NCBI RefSeq assembly: GCF_006438785.1
Contig: NZ_RCZB01000003.1
Location: forward strand, 62,001 to 126,000
Direction of reading: 5' to 3'
DNA from: Rhodanobacter glycinis
GTDB taxonomy: Bacteria; Pseudomonadota; Gammaproteobacteria; Xanthomonadales; Rhodanobacteraceae
DNA length: 64,000 nt
The position numbers were made by a program, and so were the translations under genes. The notes beneath the pieces are model-generated. The model did no database searches, had not been told where the DNA came from, and was given only the letters and a program-made list of their open reading frames with translations. This document shows positions 28,501 to 38,736 of the stretch, one piece after another (the first letter of the stretch is position 1; each line of letters opens with the position of its first letter).

Positions 28501-30932
28501 TCTCCGCGCAAGGCGCGCATGGGATGCACGCGGCCGGCGCGCAGCGCCGGAATCAGACAGGCCAGCAGGCCGGCGATGGCCAGCAGCACGCAGACGCCGG
28601 CGAGCGCCACCGGATCGACCGCACTGCGGCCGATGTCTTCCAGCACCGCACGCAGCACGCCGGACAGTGCCAGCGCCAGGCCGACGCCAAGCACCAGGCC
28701 GAGCGCGATCTGCCACAGGCCGCTGCGCAACACCAGCCGCGTCAATCGCGACGGCGCGGCGCCGAGCGCGCTGCGCACGCCGAACTCGCGTTCGCGCGCC
28801 GCGACCGCCACCGCCATCACCGCGTACATGCCGGCCGCGGCGAGCAATAGCGCCAGCGCGGCAAAGATGCCGACCAGCAGCAGGTTGAGGCGCATGTCGG
28901 CGGTGGTGCTGCGCACGATGCCCTGCATGGTGCGCAGGTTGGCGATCGGCTGGTTCGGCGCGACCGCGGCCACTGCCTTGCGCAGGGCGTCGCGCCAGGC
29001 GTTCGGGTCGCCATGGCCGCGCAGCGCGAAACGCATCGGCTCGAAGCTGCGGAAGATCTCCATGGCGTTGTCGGTCATCTGCGCCAGCGGCACGTACAGC
29101 ACTTCCGGCTGCCCTTCCAGCGGACCGTACTGGTTGGTGTCGCCGACCACGCCGACGATGCGCGCCGACCACACGCCGGAGTGATCGCCGCGTTCGCCAC
29201 GCTGGATCGTCTGGCCGAGCGCATGGCCGCCGTAGCGCTGTTCCGCCATCGTCCGGTTGATGATCGCCACCGTCTCGCCGCCGCGAATGTCGTTGCGGTC
29301 GAACGCACGCCCTTCGCGCATGGCGATGCCGAACAACGCGAAGAAATCGGGGCCGACGCCGTGGTACTGCGTGTTGAACTCTGTCCCGCTGCCGGGCAGG
29401 TGCAGGCCGCCGAGGTTGAACTGCCCGCTGCGCAGGTCCGCCGGCAGATTGGTGGTGGAGGTGACAGCGGTCACGCCGGGAATGGCGCGCAGTCGCTCGA
29501 GCACGCGCCCGGACAGGCCGTCCACCGCGGCGGCATCGGGATAGTCGGCGCGCACCGGCGAAAGCTCGAAGGTGAGGATGCCATCGCTGGTGAAACCCAG
29601 CGGCGTGCGCGCGGCATCGTACAGTGTGTGCAGGAACAGGCCGGCGGAGCTCAACAACGCCGTTGCCAGCGCCACCTGCGCCACCACCAGCACGCGGCCC
29701 AGCCGCCCGCTGTGCTGGCCGAGGCCGCTGCGTCCGCCTTCGCGCAATTCGTCGATCGCCGTCGCACGGCGGCCGCGCCACAGGCCGAGCGCCGCGGCCG
29801 CCAGTGCGCCCACCAGGCCAACCGCCAGCGCCAGCAGCCAGGTCGTGATGCCGAAATGCAGCTGACTGTCCGGCAGCCACTCCGCCGGCATGCGGCTTCG
29901 CAGCGCGCCGAGGCCCACCATCGCCAGCAGCATGCCGGCAAGGGCGCCGACGACGCCAACCAGCAGGCCTTCGGCCAGCGCCGGCAGCGCCAGCCGCAAC
30001 ATCGGTGCCCCCAATGCACCACGCACCGCGGCATCGTGGCTGCGCGACAGCGCGCGCAGCAGCATCAGATTGGTCAGGTTGACCAGCGCAATCAGCAGCA
30101 CGAACAGCGCGCTGGTGAGAAACAGCATGAGCGCGTGCCTGGCATCACCATGCTGCCAGGCGCTGAACGGTTGCGTGGCGAAGTGGGCACGCTTCCAGTT
30201 GTCGTCGCCCATCGCGACGTACATCGCGTGCAGGCGCGTGTCGACCTCGGCGGCCACCGTCGCGGCGGCGACGCCTTCGCTCGGGCGCAGCAGGGCCATG
30301 TAGTTGGTGCCGTCGTTGGCGCTGTTGGCCGGCAGTGCGGTCGGCAGCATGACGTCGCCATCGAAACCCAGCGCGGCGAAACCTCGCGGCAACACGCCGA
30401 TGATGGTGCGCGGCACGCCTTCGACCTTGAGACTGCGGCCGATCACGCTGGCGTCGCCGCCGTACCGGCGCTGCCAGAAACCGTGGCCCAGGATCACCAC
30501 GGGCGGCCCGTGCGGCCGGTCCTCCTCGGCGCTGAAGCCGCGACCCAGCCACATCGGCAAACCGACCGTGGGCAGCAGGCCGCTATCGGCGTAAAGCGCC
30601 GGCACCAGTTCCGGCTGGCCATCGTCCGCGACGTTCAATTTCGGGCCGTCCTGTATCAGGCCGATGGATTGCACCCCGCGCAGCGATTGCAGGTGCTGGT
30701 ACTGCTGCGGCGACACCGCGTTGACCTGATCCCGGTCCCAAGGGCCGGCCACCAACAGCCGCGAAGCCTGCGGCACCGGCAGCGGCTTCAGCAGCACTTG
30801 GTCGATCAGCGTGGAAACTGCCGCGGTGCAACCGACGCCAAGCGCCAGCACACCAGAGGCCAACAGCAAAAACCCCGGGCGGCGCAGACTCGCGCGCCAG
30901 GCTCGCCAGATTTCGGTCAGCCACACGTTCAT
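28497..30932 (-). CDS. MacB/FtsX-type ABC transporter permease, second of three
   Basis: 811 residues. It begins MNVWLTEIWRAWRASLRRPG and has the same two-repeat MacB_PCD and FtsX plan, with the helix motif LIALVNLTNLMLLRALSRSHDAAVRGALG. The next upstream gene encodes a close paralogue that begins MNVWLSEIWRAWRASVRRPG and shares long stretches throughout, so the pair arose by tandem duplication. Its stop overlaps the start of the following permease. Having three full-length permeases for one ATPase suggests alternative subunits or a heteromeric channel; which applies cannot be read from sequence. Confidence 0.9.
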   Translation of the reverse strand: MNVWLTEIWRAWRASLRRPGFLLLASGVLALGVGCTAAVSTLIDQVLLKPLPVPQASRLLVAGPWDRDQVNAVSPQQYQHLQSLRGVQSIGLIQDGPKLNVADDGQPELVPALYADSGLLPTVGLPMWLGRGFSAEEDRPHGPPVVILGHGFWQRRYGGDASVIGRSLKVEGVPRTIIGVLPRGFAALGFDGDVMLPTALPANSANDGTNYMALLRPSEGVAAATVAAEVDTRLHAMYVAMGDDNWKRAHFATQPFSAWQHGDARHALMLFLTSALFVLLIALVNLTNLMLLRALSRSHDAAVRGALGAPMLRLALPALAEGLLVGVVGALAGMLLAMVGLGALRSRMPAEWLPDSQLHFGITTWLLALAVGLVGALAAAALGLWRGRRATAIDELREGGRSGLGQHSGRLGRVLVVAQVALATALLSSAGLFLHTLYDAARTPLGFTSDGILTFELSPVRADYPDAAAVDGLSGRVLERLRAIPGVTAVTSTTNLPADLRSGQFNLGGLHLPGSGTEFNTQYHGVGPDFFALFGIAMREGRAFDRNDIRGGETVAIINRTMAEQRYGGHALGQTIQRGERGDHSGVWSARIVGVVGDTNQYGPLEGQPEVLYVPLAQMTDNAMEIFRSFEPMRFALRGHGDPNAWRDALRKAVAAVAPNQPIANLRTMQGIVRSTTADMRLNLLLVGIFAALALLLAAAGMYAVMAVAVAAREREFGVRSALGAAPSRLTRLVLRSGLWQIALGLVLGVGLALALSGVLRAVLEDIGRSAVDPVALAGVCVLLAIAGLLACLIPALRAGRVHPMRALRGE

Positions 30933-30984
30933 GCGTCCACCTCCATTCGCAACGCCATGCGGCATACATGCTCGATCATTCCCC

Positions 30985-33426
30985 TCACTCCCCGCGCAAC
31001 GCGCGCATCGGATGAACACGACCGGCGCGCAGCGCCGGCAACAGGCAGGCCAGCAGGCCAGCGGCGGCGAGTACCGCGCAGACGCCCAGCACCACCACCG
31101 GATCGAAAGCATTGCTGCGGCCGAGCAGGGTCATCAGCAGCACGGCCACGGCATGCGATGCACCCAGCGCGACCGCCACACCGATCGCCAGTCCCGCCAC
31201 GATCTGGATCAAACCGCCGCGCAACACCAGGCCAAGCAAACGCCGCGGTGCGGCGCCCAACGCCATGCGCACGCCAAACTCGCGCTCGCGCGCGGCCACC
31301 GCCACCGCCATCACCGCATACAGGCCTGCTGCGGCGAGCAGCAGCGCGAGCGCCGCGAACAAGCCGATCAGCCACAGGCTGAGCCGGGCGTTCTGCGTGG
31401 TCTGGCGCACGATGCCGCGCATGTCGCGCATGTTCGCAATGGGCTGCTGCGGCGCAACTTGCGCCAGCGCCTCGCGCACGCCGGCTTGCCAGTCCATCGG
31501 GTTGCCATTGCCGCGCAACGCGAAACGCAGCGGTTCCATGTCGCGGATGATCGTCATCGACGGATCAGGCATCTGCGCCAGCGGTATGTACAGCACCGGC
31601 TGCAATGGCTGCAGCGGCCCGCGCTGATAGGTGGCACCCACCACACCGACGATACGCAGCGGCCATACGCCGTCACCCTCACGAGGCACGTCGATCATCT
31701 TGCCCACCGCGTGACCACCATAATACGTGTCGGCCAGATCCTGACTGACAATGACGACCCGTTCGTTGCCTGCGGCGTCGGCGAGCCTGAAGTCGCGCCC
31801 CTCACGCAAGGGGATGGAGAACAGCTTGAGGAAACCCGGCCCGATGCCGTGGTACTGCGCCACGAACTCCTTGCCGTCCGGCGTCTGCGGGTTTGTCTGG
31901 AGCTGCCCGTACAGGTCGTTGCTGGCAGGCAGGTTGGTGGTCACCGCAGCATCGGTGACACCGGGTATCGCCTGCAGCCGTTGCACCAGCCGCTGCGTCA
32001 GGACATTTATCGCGACCACGTCCGGGTAATCGGCCTTTACCGGCGCCAGCTCGAAAGTGAGCACGTGGTCGTCGGCAAAGCCCAGCCGCAGTTGCGAGGC
32101 GTCGTAGAGCCCGTGCATGAACACGCCGGCCGCGCACAGCAACACCGCCGCGAGCGCCACCTGCGCCACCACCAGCGTGTGACCCAGCCGGCCGCTGCGC
32201 AGGCCGACGCCGCTGCGGCCGCCCTCGCGCAGTTCGTCCACCGTCGTGGCGCTGCGGCTGCGCCACAGCGCCAGTATCGCCGCCAGCAGCGCGCCCAGCA
32301 GACCCACGCCGAACGCCGACACCCACGCCGCCATGCCGATGCGCAGCTGGCCGCCCCACAGCCATTCGGCGGGAATGAAGCCTTGCAGCAAGGCCAGACC
32401 CGCCAGGGCAAACACCATGCCCAGCAAGGCGCCGACGCCGCCCACCAGCAGGCCTTCGCCAAGCGCCGGCAGCATCAGGCGTGGCAATGACGCGCCCAGC
32501 GCACTGCGCACCGCGGCGTCGTGGTTGCGCGACAGCGCGCGCAGCAGCATCAGGTTGGTCAGGTTGACCAGCGCGATCAACAGCAGCAGCAGCGCGCTGG
32601 CCAGGAACAGCAGCAGCATCGGCCGCGCGTCCTGCTGCACGGTCGCGGCCAAGCCTTCCGCACCGAAACGCGGTTTCTGCCAATTGCCGCCCATGGCCAT
32701 GTCGCGGTACATCGCGCGCTCGCGCGCATCGACCTGTGCCGACACCGCGGCGAGGTCGGCGCCACGCGCCAGCCGCGCGATCGCCACGGTACCGTTATGG
32801 TTGTAGTCGCGGCTCGCTTGCGGGAGCGCCGTTGGCAGCACCACGTCGCCCGCGCCGAGCACGGTGTTGAAGCCCGCCGGCAGCACGCCGACGATGGTGC
32901 GCGGCACACCTTCCACGCGCAGGCTGCGACCGATGACATGGGTATCGCCGGCATAGCTGCGCTGCCAGAAGCCATGTCCGAGGATGACGGCGGGCGGGCC
33001 GCTCGGGCGATCCTCCTGCGCATCGAAGTTGCGCCCCAGCACCGGCGACAGGCCCAGCGTGGGCAGCATGTTGCGATCGATGTAGATCACCGGCACCTGC
33101 GCCGGCGTGCCTGCACCAGCGACGTTCACCGTCGAACCGGGCCGTTCGAGGCCCAGCGACGTCACGCCGTCGAGCTGCTCCAGATACTGGTATTCGTGCG
33201 GCGAGATGCCGCCGGGATGGCCGTTGTCGTGCAGTTGGCCAAACACCACCAGCTGCTCCGGCTGCGGCACCGGCAGCGGCCGCCACAAGGTATTGCCGAT
33301 CAGCGTGGCCACCGCCACGCTGGCGCCGATGCCCAGCGCCAGCACGCCGGTCGCCAGCATCAGGAAACCGGGACGACGCACGCTCGCGCGCCAGGCGCGC
33401 CAGATTTCGCTGAGCCACACGTTCAC
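30985..33426 (-). CDS. MacB/FtsX-type ABC transporter permease, third of three
   Basis: 813 residues, tandem paralogue of the preceding entry. It starts at ATG 33426, four bases inside the ATPase gene (stop/start overlap), indicating translational coupling. The order is one N-terminal helix, MacB periplasmic domain, three FtsX helices (LIALVNLTNLMLLRALSRNHDAAVRSALG), a second periplasmic domain, and three final helices (AREREFGVRMALGAAPRRLLGLVLRGG). It ends in LLPALRAGRVHPMRALRGE, nearly the same end as the second permease. Confidence 0.9.
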   Translation of the reverse strand: MNVWLSEIWRAWRASVRRPGFLMLATGVLALGIGASVAVATLIGNTLWRPLPVPQPEQLVVFGQLHDNGHPGGISPHEYQYLEQLDGVTSLGLERPGSTVNVAGAGTPAQVPVIYIDRNMLPTLGLSPVLGRNFDAQEDRPSGPPAVILGHGFWQRSYAGDTHVIGRSLRVEGVPRTIVGVLPAGFNTVLGAGDVVLPTALPQASRDYNHNGTVAIARLARGADLAAVSAQVDARERAMYRDMAMGGNWQKPRFGAEGLAATVQQDARPMLLLFLASALLLLLIALVNLTNLMLLRALSRNHDAAVRSALGASLPRLMLPALGEGLLVGGVGALLGMVFALAGLALLQGFIPAEWLWGGQLRIGMAAWVSAFGVGLLGALLAAILALWRSRSATTVDELREGGRSGVGLRSGRLGHTLVVAQVALAAVLLCAAGVFMHGLYDASQLRLGFADDHVLTFELAPVKADYPDVVAINVLTQRLVQRLQAIPGVTDAAVTTNLPASNDLYGQLQTNPQTPDGKEFVAQYHGIGPGFLKLFSIPLREGRDFRLADAAGNERVVIVSQDLADTYYGGHAVGKMIDVPREGDGVWPLRIVGVVGATYQRGPLQPLQPVLYIPLAQMPDPSMTIIRDMEPLRFALRGNGNPMDWQAGVREALAQVAPQQPIANMRDMRGIVRQTTQNARLSLWLIGLFAALALLLAAAGLYAVMAVAVAAREREFGVRMALGAAPRRLLGLVLRGGLIQIVAGLAIGVAVALGASHAVAVLLMTLLGRSNAFDPVVVLGVCAVLAAAGLLACLLPALRAGRVHPMRALRGE

Positions 33427-34187
33427 GCGTCGACTTCCACGCGCTGGCCGATCAGCGCATCCAGCCGCTGCTCGTCTTCATGACGTAGGCGGTCGTAGGT
33501 TTCCTCGTCGACCACGCGGCCGTCGAACAGGCGGATCTTGCGCTGGGCCAGTTCGGCGTAGCGGGCGTCGTGGGTGACCATGCAGATGGTGGCGCCACCT
33601 TTGTGCAGTTCGTCGAGCAAGGCCATCACGGCTTCGCCGTTGCGCGAGTCGAGGTTGCCGGTGGGCTCGTCGGCGAGCAGGATCGCCGGCCTGCCGACCA
33701 GCGCACGCGCCACCGCCACGCGCTGCTGCTGGCCGCCGGACAACTGCGCCGGGTAATGGCGCATGCGGTGCGCCATTCCGACGCGCTCCAGCGCTTCCTG
33801 CACCCGATCACGTCGCTCGCCAGCGCCAATGCCGTTGCGATAGGTCAGCGGCAGCTCGACGTTCTCCTGCACGCTGAGGTCGCCGATCAGGTTGAACGCC
33901 TGGAAGATGAAGCCGATCTCGGCATTGCGGATGCGCGCGCGTTCGGCTGCGTTGAGCTCGGCAACGTCATGGCCGTTCAGCACGTAGCTGCCGGCGCTGG
34001 CGGTGTCGAGCAGGCCGAGGATGGAAAGCAGCGTGGTCTTGCCGCAGCCGGATGGGCCGGAGATGGAAACGTACTCCCCACGCTCGATGTTGAGGTGCAC
34101 GTCCGAGAGTGCGTGAGTTTCCACCTCGTCGGCCTGAAACACCTTGCGGATTCCGCCGAGGGTGATGACGGAAGATGTGTCGTTCAT
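33423..34187 (-). CDS. MacB-type ABC transporter ATP-binding protein
   Basis: 254 residues. Walker A GPSGCGKTT, Q-loop FIFQAFNLIGDLSV, signature [15 protein letters not shown], Walker B ILLADEPTGNLD and the H-loop MVTHDARYAELAQRKIRLFDGR are all intact. This is the MacB/LolD ATPase type that powers mechanotransmission to periplasmic partners rather than transport through the membrane. It is the only ATPase gene in an operon with three permease genes. ATG 34187 gives MNDTSSVITLGGIRKVF; an in-frame extension upstream runs through an intergenic repeat and is unlikely. Confidence 0.94.
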   Translation of the reverse strand: MNDTSSVITLGGIRKVFQADEVETHALSDVHLNIERGEYVSISGPSGCGKTTLLSILGLLDTASAGSYVLNGHDVAELNAAERARIRNAEIGFIFQAFNLIGDLSVQENVELPLTYRNGIGAGERRDRVQEALERVGMAHRMRHYPAQLSGGQQQRVAVARALVGRPAILLADEPTGNLDSRNGEAVMALLDELHKGGATICMVTHDARYAELAQRKIRLFDGRVVDEETYDRLRHEDEQRLDALIGQRVEVDA

Positions 34188-34229
34188 GGTTGCTCCGAAA
34201 GCTGTTCGAGGTTGTGTGGTGGCTTTTGT

Positions 34230-34300
34230 GGGAGCGGCTTCAGCCGCGATGACTTTGCCTTGAGCTCCGAAGCAGGAGCATCGCGACTGAAGTCGCTCCC
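34230..34300. repeat. BIME-like double palindrome
   Basis: GGGAGCGGCTTCAGCCGCGATG (34230-34251; 22 bases, each arm itself a palindrome around CTTCAG) faces its near-inverse ending TCGCGACTGAAGTCGCTCCC (34281-34300). It lies between the adaptor and ATPase genes, inside the operon. A second copy of the family is at 59490-59543. Such units can tune mRNA stability between operon genes. Confidence 0.75.
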
Positions 34301-34338
34301 GCAAGTCGCTGCGGCGCCGAGGTAGCGGACAGGCAAGT

Positions 34339-35592
34339 TCATTTCACCCTGATCCGATCATATTTATCCCATTGGCTGGTATCGGAAAGGATTACCCGGT
34401 CGCCCGGCTGCAGTCCCTGCAGCAGTTGCGCACGATCGACCGAGGTGGCACCCACATGCACTTTGACGCGGACGGCGATGCTGCCGGAAGCATCGAGGCG
34501 GAACAGGCCCACTTCGCTGTTCGCCTCGACCTGGGCGGGCCGACCCAGCGACAGCACCTGGTCGAGTTTCGCGATACGGATGCGGCCATCCACCGACAGG
34601 TCAGGACGTGCGCCGGCCGGCAGTGCGCCGGTCGGGGTCACATCCACCTGCACGCTGCCATCGACCACCGCCGGATCGATCCGCGTGACATTGCCATCGA
34701 TCATGCCGTTATAGGTGTTGACCTGCGCCGACATGCCCAGCGCCACGTCCTTGGCCTGCACCTCGGGCACGCGCAGTCGCGCGATCAGCACGTCACCGCG
34801 CGCCACCCGCGCCAGGTCGGTACCGGCGGCGACCAGCTGGCCTTCCTGCACCGCCATCTGCTGCAGCACGCCGGCGATGCCGGCACGCACGTCGAGCGCG
34901 GCGGACTGACGCTGACGCAAGATCAGGTTGCTGCGTTGCAACTGCAGTTCGGCCTGCACGGCAGCCAGTTGCGCCTTGATACCGGCATCGAAGGTCTGCA
35001 CGCGCTGCTGTTCGATCTCGGCACGACGCCTGAGCTGGTCCAGCGCGATCTGTTCCTGCTCGTACTGCACGCGCGGAATCAGGTTTTTCGCCATCGCCTT
35101 GGCATCGGCTGCGCTCTTCACTTTGGCCGAGGCGTAATCCGCCTGCGCCTGCGCCAGCGAGGAGCGTTCGTCCAGCAATTGCGATTGCAGCTCCGCGCGC
35201 TTGGCGGCGACCTGCGCCTCGGCCGCGGCGACCTGGGCCTGCGCATTGCGCAGCTCGTTTTCCACCTGTGGACTGACCAGACGCAGCAGCACCGTGTCGG
35301 GTTCGACGCGAGTGCCTGGCCACACTTCGATCTTCGCCACCTGCGCGCTGGTCTGCGCCGCCAGCCAGTGGATGTCGCGCGGCACCAGCGTGCCCGGCGC
35401 GCGCACCTCGCGAAGCATGTCGCCGCGCTGCACGGTGTCGATCCACAGGCTCGATCGCTCCGCCACCGGCAAGGCCGGCCCGAGGGTGGCTGCGCCGACG
35501 GCGAGGCCGGCGAGCAACAGCGCAGCGGCACCGAAGGCGATCTGTTTGCGGCGGCGTCTGTGCCGGGCGGCGAGAGGGTTGGCGATATCCAT
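34339..35592 (-). CDS. HlyD/MacA-type periplasmic adaptor of the three-permease exporter
   Basis: 417 residues. A short basic N-terminus (RHRRRRK) is followed by one membrane helix (about 18-38), a lipoyl-like half (DTVQRGDMLREVRAPGTLVP), a long alpha-helical hairpin rich in A, Q and E (about 105-235), the second lipoyl half, and a beta-barrel domain (ARPDLSVDGRIRIAKL). It bridges the inner-membrane permease to an outer-membrane channel; no TolC gene lies nearby. First gene of the minus-strand operon, preceded at 12 bases by a sigma-54 promoter match. A 151-base gap with a palindromic repeat separates it from the ATPase gene. Confidence 0.92.
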   Translation of the reverse strand: MDIANPLAARHRRRRKQIAFGAAALLLAGLAVGAATLGPALPVAERSSLWIDTVQRGDMLREVRAPGTLVPRDIHWLAAQTSAQVAKIEVWPGTRVEPDTVLLRLVSPQVENELRNAQAQVAAAEAQVAAKRAELQSQLLDERSSLAQAQADYASAKVKSAADAKAMAKNLIPRVQYEQEQIALDQLRRRAEIEQQRVQTFDAGIKAQLAAVQAELQLQRSNLILRQRQSAALDVRAGIAGVLQQMAVQEGQLVAAGTDLARVARGDVLIARLRVPEVQAKDVALGMSAQVNTYNGMIDGNVTRIDPAVVDGSVQVDVTPTGALPAGARPDLSVDGRIRIAKLDQVLSLGRPAQVEANSEVGLFRLDASGSIAVRVKVHVGATSVDRAQLLQGLQPGDRVILSDTSQWDKYDRIRVK

Positions 35593-35603
35593 GAGCCTGA
35601 TGG

Positions 35604-35619
35604 AGCAAGGCCCATGCCA
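35604..35619 (-). promoter_or_regulatory. Sigma-54 promoter match before the exporter operon
   Basis: On the minus strand the sequence reads TGGCATGGGCCTTGCT, an exact fit to TGGCAYR-N4-TTGCW (-24/-12). The operon ends with a sigma-54-type regulator gene, which makes the match meaningful. The implied transcription start, near 35593, is only about one base before the adaptor ATG, so the message would be nearly leaderless. Confidence 0.6.
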
Positions 35620-35752
35620 CGGACGAAATCGCCATTTCATGCGCTTTCGGCGGGTGCCGGCAGCGAGCCGTCGTCTGGATCCGGACAGTGGCGTCCGGAC
35701 ACGTACACCCACAGAGCATCATGACCGAAGCCGTGCATTGAGAGAGACGGCT

Positions 35753-38458
35753 TCAGCCAGTGTTCTGCAGGCCCTGCGCAACACCGTTGACACAGGCAAC
35801 CAGCGCTCGCAGCAGGGCATCGTCCTTGCCCGCGCCTTCACGCCAGCGTTGCAGCAGATCGACCTGCAGCAGGCTCATCGGATCGACGTAGGGATTGCGC
35901 AGGCGGATCGATGCGGCAAGGCGCGGGTCGCCCTGCAGCAGCACATCGCCACCCTTGAGTTGCAGCAGCCAGTGACGGGTGCGGGCGAATTCGTCGCGGA
36001 TCAGGCCGAAGAACTCGCCGTGCAGCGGACCGGACAGTTTCGAGAACGCCTCGGCGATATCCAGGTCGCACTTGGCCAGCACCATCTCGACGTCGTCCAG
36101 CAAATTGCTGAAGAACGGCCAGTCGCGTGCCATCTCCACCAGCGAGGCCTTGCCAAACTGCTGCGCGCCCAGTTCCAGCGCGCTGCCAAGACCGTACCAG
36201 CCGGGCAGGATCGAGCGGCATTGGGTCCAGGCGAACACCCACGGGATCGCGCGCAGGTCGTGCACGCCGCGCATGCTGCGACGGCTGGCCGGCCGCGAAC
36301 CGAGTGTCATCTGCTCGATCACGTCGATCGGCGTGGCGGAACGAAAATAGTCGACAAAATGTTCGTGTTCGACGAAGGCGCGGTAGGTTTTTCGGCTGCT
36401 CGCCGACAACGCGTTCATCTGTTCGCGCCAGCGCTCCTCGCGCGGCTCGGTCTCGCGAGGACGCAGACTGGCGCGCAACACCGCGCCGACGGTTTGCTCC
36501 AAGTTACGTAACGCCAGCGCGCGAATGCCGTACTTGCGATGGATCACTTCGCCCTGCTCGGTCACCCGCAGCACGCCGGCCACCGCGCCACGCGGCGACG
36601 ACATCAGCGCTGGCGTGATGCGCGCACCGCCGCGGCTGGCCGAGCCACCGCGGCCGTGGAAGAACGCCAGCTGGATGCCGGCGGCGTTCGCCACTTCCAG
36701 CAACTCCACCTGCGCCCGCTGCAGGCCCCAGCGCGAGGCCAGCGTGCCGCCGTCCTTGCCGCTGTCGGAATAGCCGAGCATCACCCATTGCTGGTTGTCA
36801 CGCGCGGCCAGATGCTGACGGTAGACCGGATCGTCAAGTAGCGCGCGCAAGGTGGCTGGCGCATTCGTCAGGTCGTCGACGGTCTCGAACAACGGCGCGA
36901 TGTTGAGCGGCACGCTGTCGTTCTCGATCAACCCGCCGTAACGCGCCAGCGCCAGCACCGCGAGTACGTCGGCGGCCGAGCGCGCCATGCTGATGATGTA
37001 CAGGCCGACAGCCTCCCGGCCGTAGCGGCGACGGGCATCGCCCAGGGTGGCGAACACGTCGTATAGCGAGGTGACCACGTCGGCGTGGCTGATCGGGAAG
37101 CGTGCCTTGCCGCTGGCGTAGTCGCGCAGCTGCTGCGTGCGTTCGCCGGGCGCGAGCTGCGGCCACGCCGCGTTGCCCAGCAGCGCAGCCAGTGCATCGT
37201 CATGCACGCGCGAATCCTGCCGCACATCCAGCCGCGCCAGGTGCAGGCCGAAGGTGCGCACGCGGCGGATCAGGCGTTGCACCGCATATGCGCCGGCGTG
37301 CAGGCCACGATGGTCGACCAGGCTGGCGGCGATGAGCTGCAGATCGTCGAGCAATTCGGCAACGGACGTATAGCCTTCCGAATGATCGTCTGCATGGGTC
37401 GCTTCGAGGCGGGCACCGATCACCGTGAGCAGGCTTCGATAAGGCATGTCGGCATGCCGTGGCCGCACCTTTCCGGCGGCGGCGGGAAAACGTGCACGGT
37501 AATCGTCGAGCCGCTGCTGCAGGCGCACGTCGACCGTCACGCGGCCCTCGGTCTGGCTGAGCAGGCGTGCCAGCGCGGCCACGTCGGCCGCGTAATGCTC
37601 GATCACATGCGCACGCTGCGTCGACAGGCTGGCGGCGATGGTATCCGCACCGACATTCGGGTTGCCGTCCATGTCGCCGCCGACCCAGGTGGCGAAGCCG
37701 AGCAGCTGCGGCAGCTTCGCCGCGATCCCGTAAACCGTCTGCAGCGCCTCGGCCAGTGCTTCGAACAGTGCGGGCACGATGCGGTAGATCGGGTTGGCCA
37801 GGTAGAAGCCCACGTGGTGGTGTTCGTCCTGCACGGTGGGCCGTACTGGCGAGGCCTCGGCGGTCTGCCAGCCGGAGGACAACGCCATGTAGATGCGGTC
37901 GTCGTCCTCCTTGCGCTCCTGTGGCGTGCGGTGCTGGTCGAAACCGTCGATCAGCGAGCGCACTATCGCCTGCTCCTTCTCCAGCAACGAGCGGCGCACC
38001 GCCTCGGTCGGATGCGCGGTGAATACCGGCTCGATCCATAGGCGGTCCAGCCAGCCCAGCAGCTCATCCGCGCCGACGCCTTCCGCCTTCAGCCGACCGA
38101 GCACATCGAGCAGCGACTCCGGCTGCGGCGTACTGCCCTCACGCTGGTAGTCGCGCCGACGACGGATACGGTGCACCTGCTCGGCGGTGTTGACCGCCTG
38201 GAAATAGGTGGCGAAGGCACGCGCCAGCGCTTCCGCGTCCGGGGCCTCGAGACCGGCCAGCGAGTCGGCCAGTTCATCCACCGAGGCGCCTTCGCGACGG
38301 CGGCGAATGGCCGCGACGCGCACCTGTTCGACGCGGGCGAAGAACGCCGCGCCGCCCTGCTCGGCCAGCATCCTGCCGACCATCGCGCCGAGCCGGCTGA
38401 CGTCCTCGCGCAGCGGGCCATCGGGTGGCAGGAACTCGGCTTCGCGGCTCTCTTCCAT
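35753..38458 (-). CDS. ppc: Phosphoenolpyruvate carboxylase
   Basis: 901 residues, normal length. It carboxylates PEP to oxaloacetate to refill the TCA cycle. The catalytic His149 lies in [12 protein letters not shown], the PEP/bicarbonate loop is [12 protein letters not shown], and [11 protein letters not shown] precedes it. The C-terminus ends QNTG, as in all active family members (the terminal Gly contacts the effector and active sites). It is divergent from ahcY; the riboswitch leader of that gene fills the 307-base spacer. Confidence 0.96.
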   Translation of the reverse strand: MEESREAEFLPPDGPLREDVSRLGAMVGRMLAEQGGAAFFARVEQVRVAAIRRRREGASVDELADSLAGLEAPDAEALARAFATYFQAVNTAEQVHRIRRRRDYQREGSTPQPESLLDVLGRLKAEGVGADELLGWLDRLWIEPVFTAHPTEAVRRSLLEKEQAIVRSLIDGFDQHRTPQERKEDDDRIYMALSSGWQTAEASPVRPTVQDEHHHVGFYLANPIYRIVPALFEALAEALQTVYGIAAKLPQLLGFATWVGGDMDGNPNVGADTIAASLSTQRAHVIEHYAADVAALARLLSQTEGRVTVDVRLQQRLDDYRARFPAAAGKVRPRHADMPYRSLLTVIGARLEATHADDHSEGYTSVAELLDDLQLIAASLVDHRGLHAGAYAVQRLIRRVRTFGLHLARLDVRQDSRVHDDALAALLGNAAWPQLAPGERTQQLRDYASGKARFPISHADVVTSLYDVFATLGDARRRYGREAVGLYIISMARSAADVLAVLALARYGGLIENDSVPLNIAPLFETVDDLTNAPATLRALLDDPVYRQHLAARDNQQWVMLGYSDSGKDGGTLASRWGLQRAQVELLEVANAAGIQLAFFHGRGGSASRGGARITPALMSSPRGAVAGVLRVTEQGEVIHRKYGIRALALRNLEQTVGAVLRASLRPRETEPREERWREQMNALSASSRKTYRAFVEHEHFVDYFRSATPIDVIEQMTLGSRPASRRSMRGVHDLRAIPWVFAWTQCRSILPGWYGLGSALELGAQQFGKASLVEMARDWPFFSNLLDDVEMVLAKCDLDIAEAFSKLSGPLHGEFFGLIRDEFARTRHWLLQLKGGDVLLQGDPRLAASIRLRNPYVDPMSLLQVDLLQRWREGAGKDDALLRALVACVNGVAQGLQNTG

Positions 38459-38555
38459 GCGGTCATTCCGGTGCTGGGTGAAGGGTCAGCCTATCGAATT
38501 GCGGCGCGGGAGGCATCCCTTGCCGTCTCCCGCTACAATAACGGGCTAGTACTGC

Positions 38556-38682
38556 CCGCCGAGGGGCGCTGCGACCGTTCACTGTGAATGCGGCTCCATC
38601 CGCAAAAAACCGCACATCCCTGTGCGGACTCTTCACAAAACGGCCAGGCTCGGCGCGGCACGTTCCACAACGGCGCCCGGTT
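38556..38682 (+). promoter_or_regulatory. S-adenosylhomocysteine (SAH) riboswitch
   Basis: CCGAGGGGCGCTGCGACCG (38559-38577) is the conserved 5' core of the SAH riboswitch. GCCGAG (38558-38563) pairs with CTCGGC (38649-38654) to close P1 after CCAGG, and ACGGCGCCCG (near 38670-38679) can form the pseudoknot with the GGGCGC of the core. It precedes ahcY, the canonical target, and should raise SAH hydrolase synthesis when SAH builds up. The variable arm is enlarged by hairpins, including one with arms CCGCACA and TGTGCGG at 38610-38627. Confidence 0.9.
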
Positions 38683-38709
38683 GCCATACGCGAATCCCTT
38701 CGCAACAGA

Positions 38710-38736
38710 CCGGCCATCCATGGCCGGACTCTTCGA
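38710..38736 (+). promoter_or_regulatory. Second hairpin module in the ahcY leader
   Basis: Arms CCGGCCA (38710-38716) and TGGCCGG (38721-38727) enclose TCCA and are followed by ACTCTTC. It repeats the layout of the hairpin exactly 100 bases upstream (38610-38627, loop TCCC, also followed by ACTCTTC). Candidate expression platform or a small dispersed repeat. Confidence 0.5.

Noticed and set aside
35753..38458. Overlapping plus-strand frames inside ppc
   Set aside because: They are complements of a fully supported, full-length enzyme gene.
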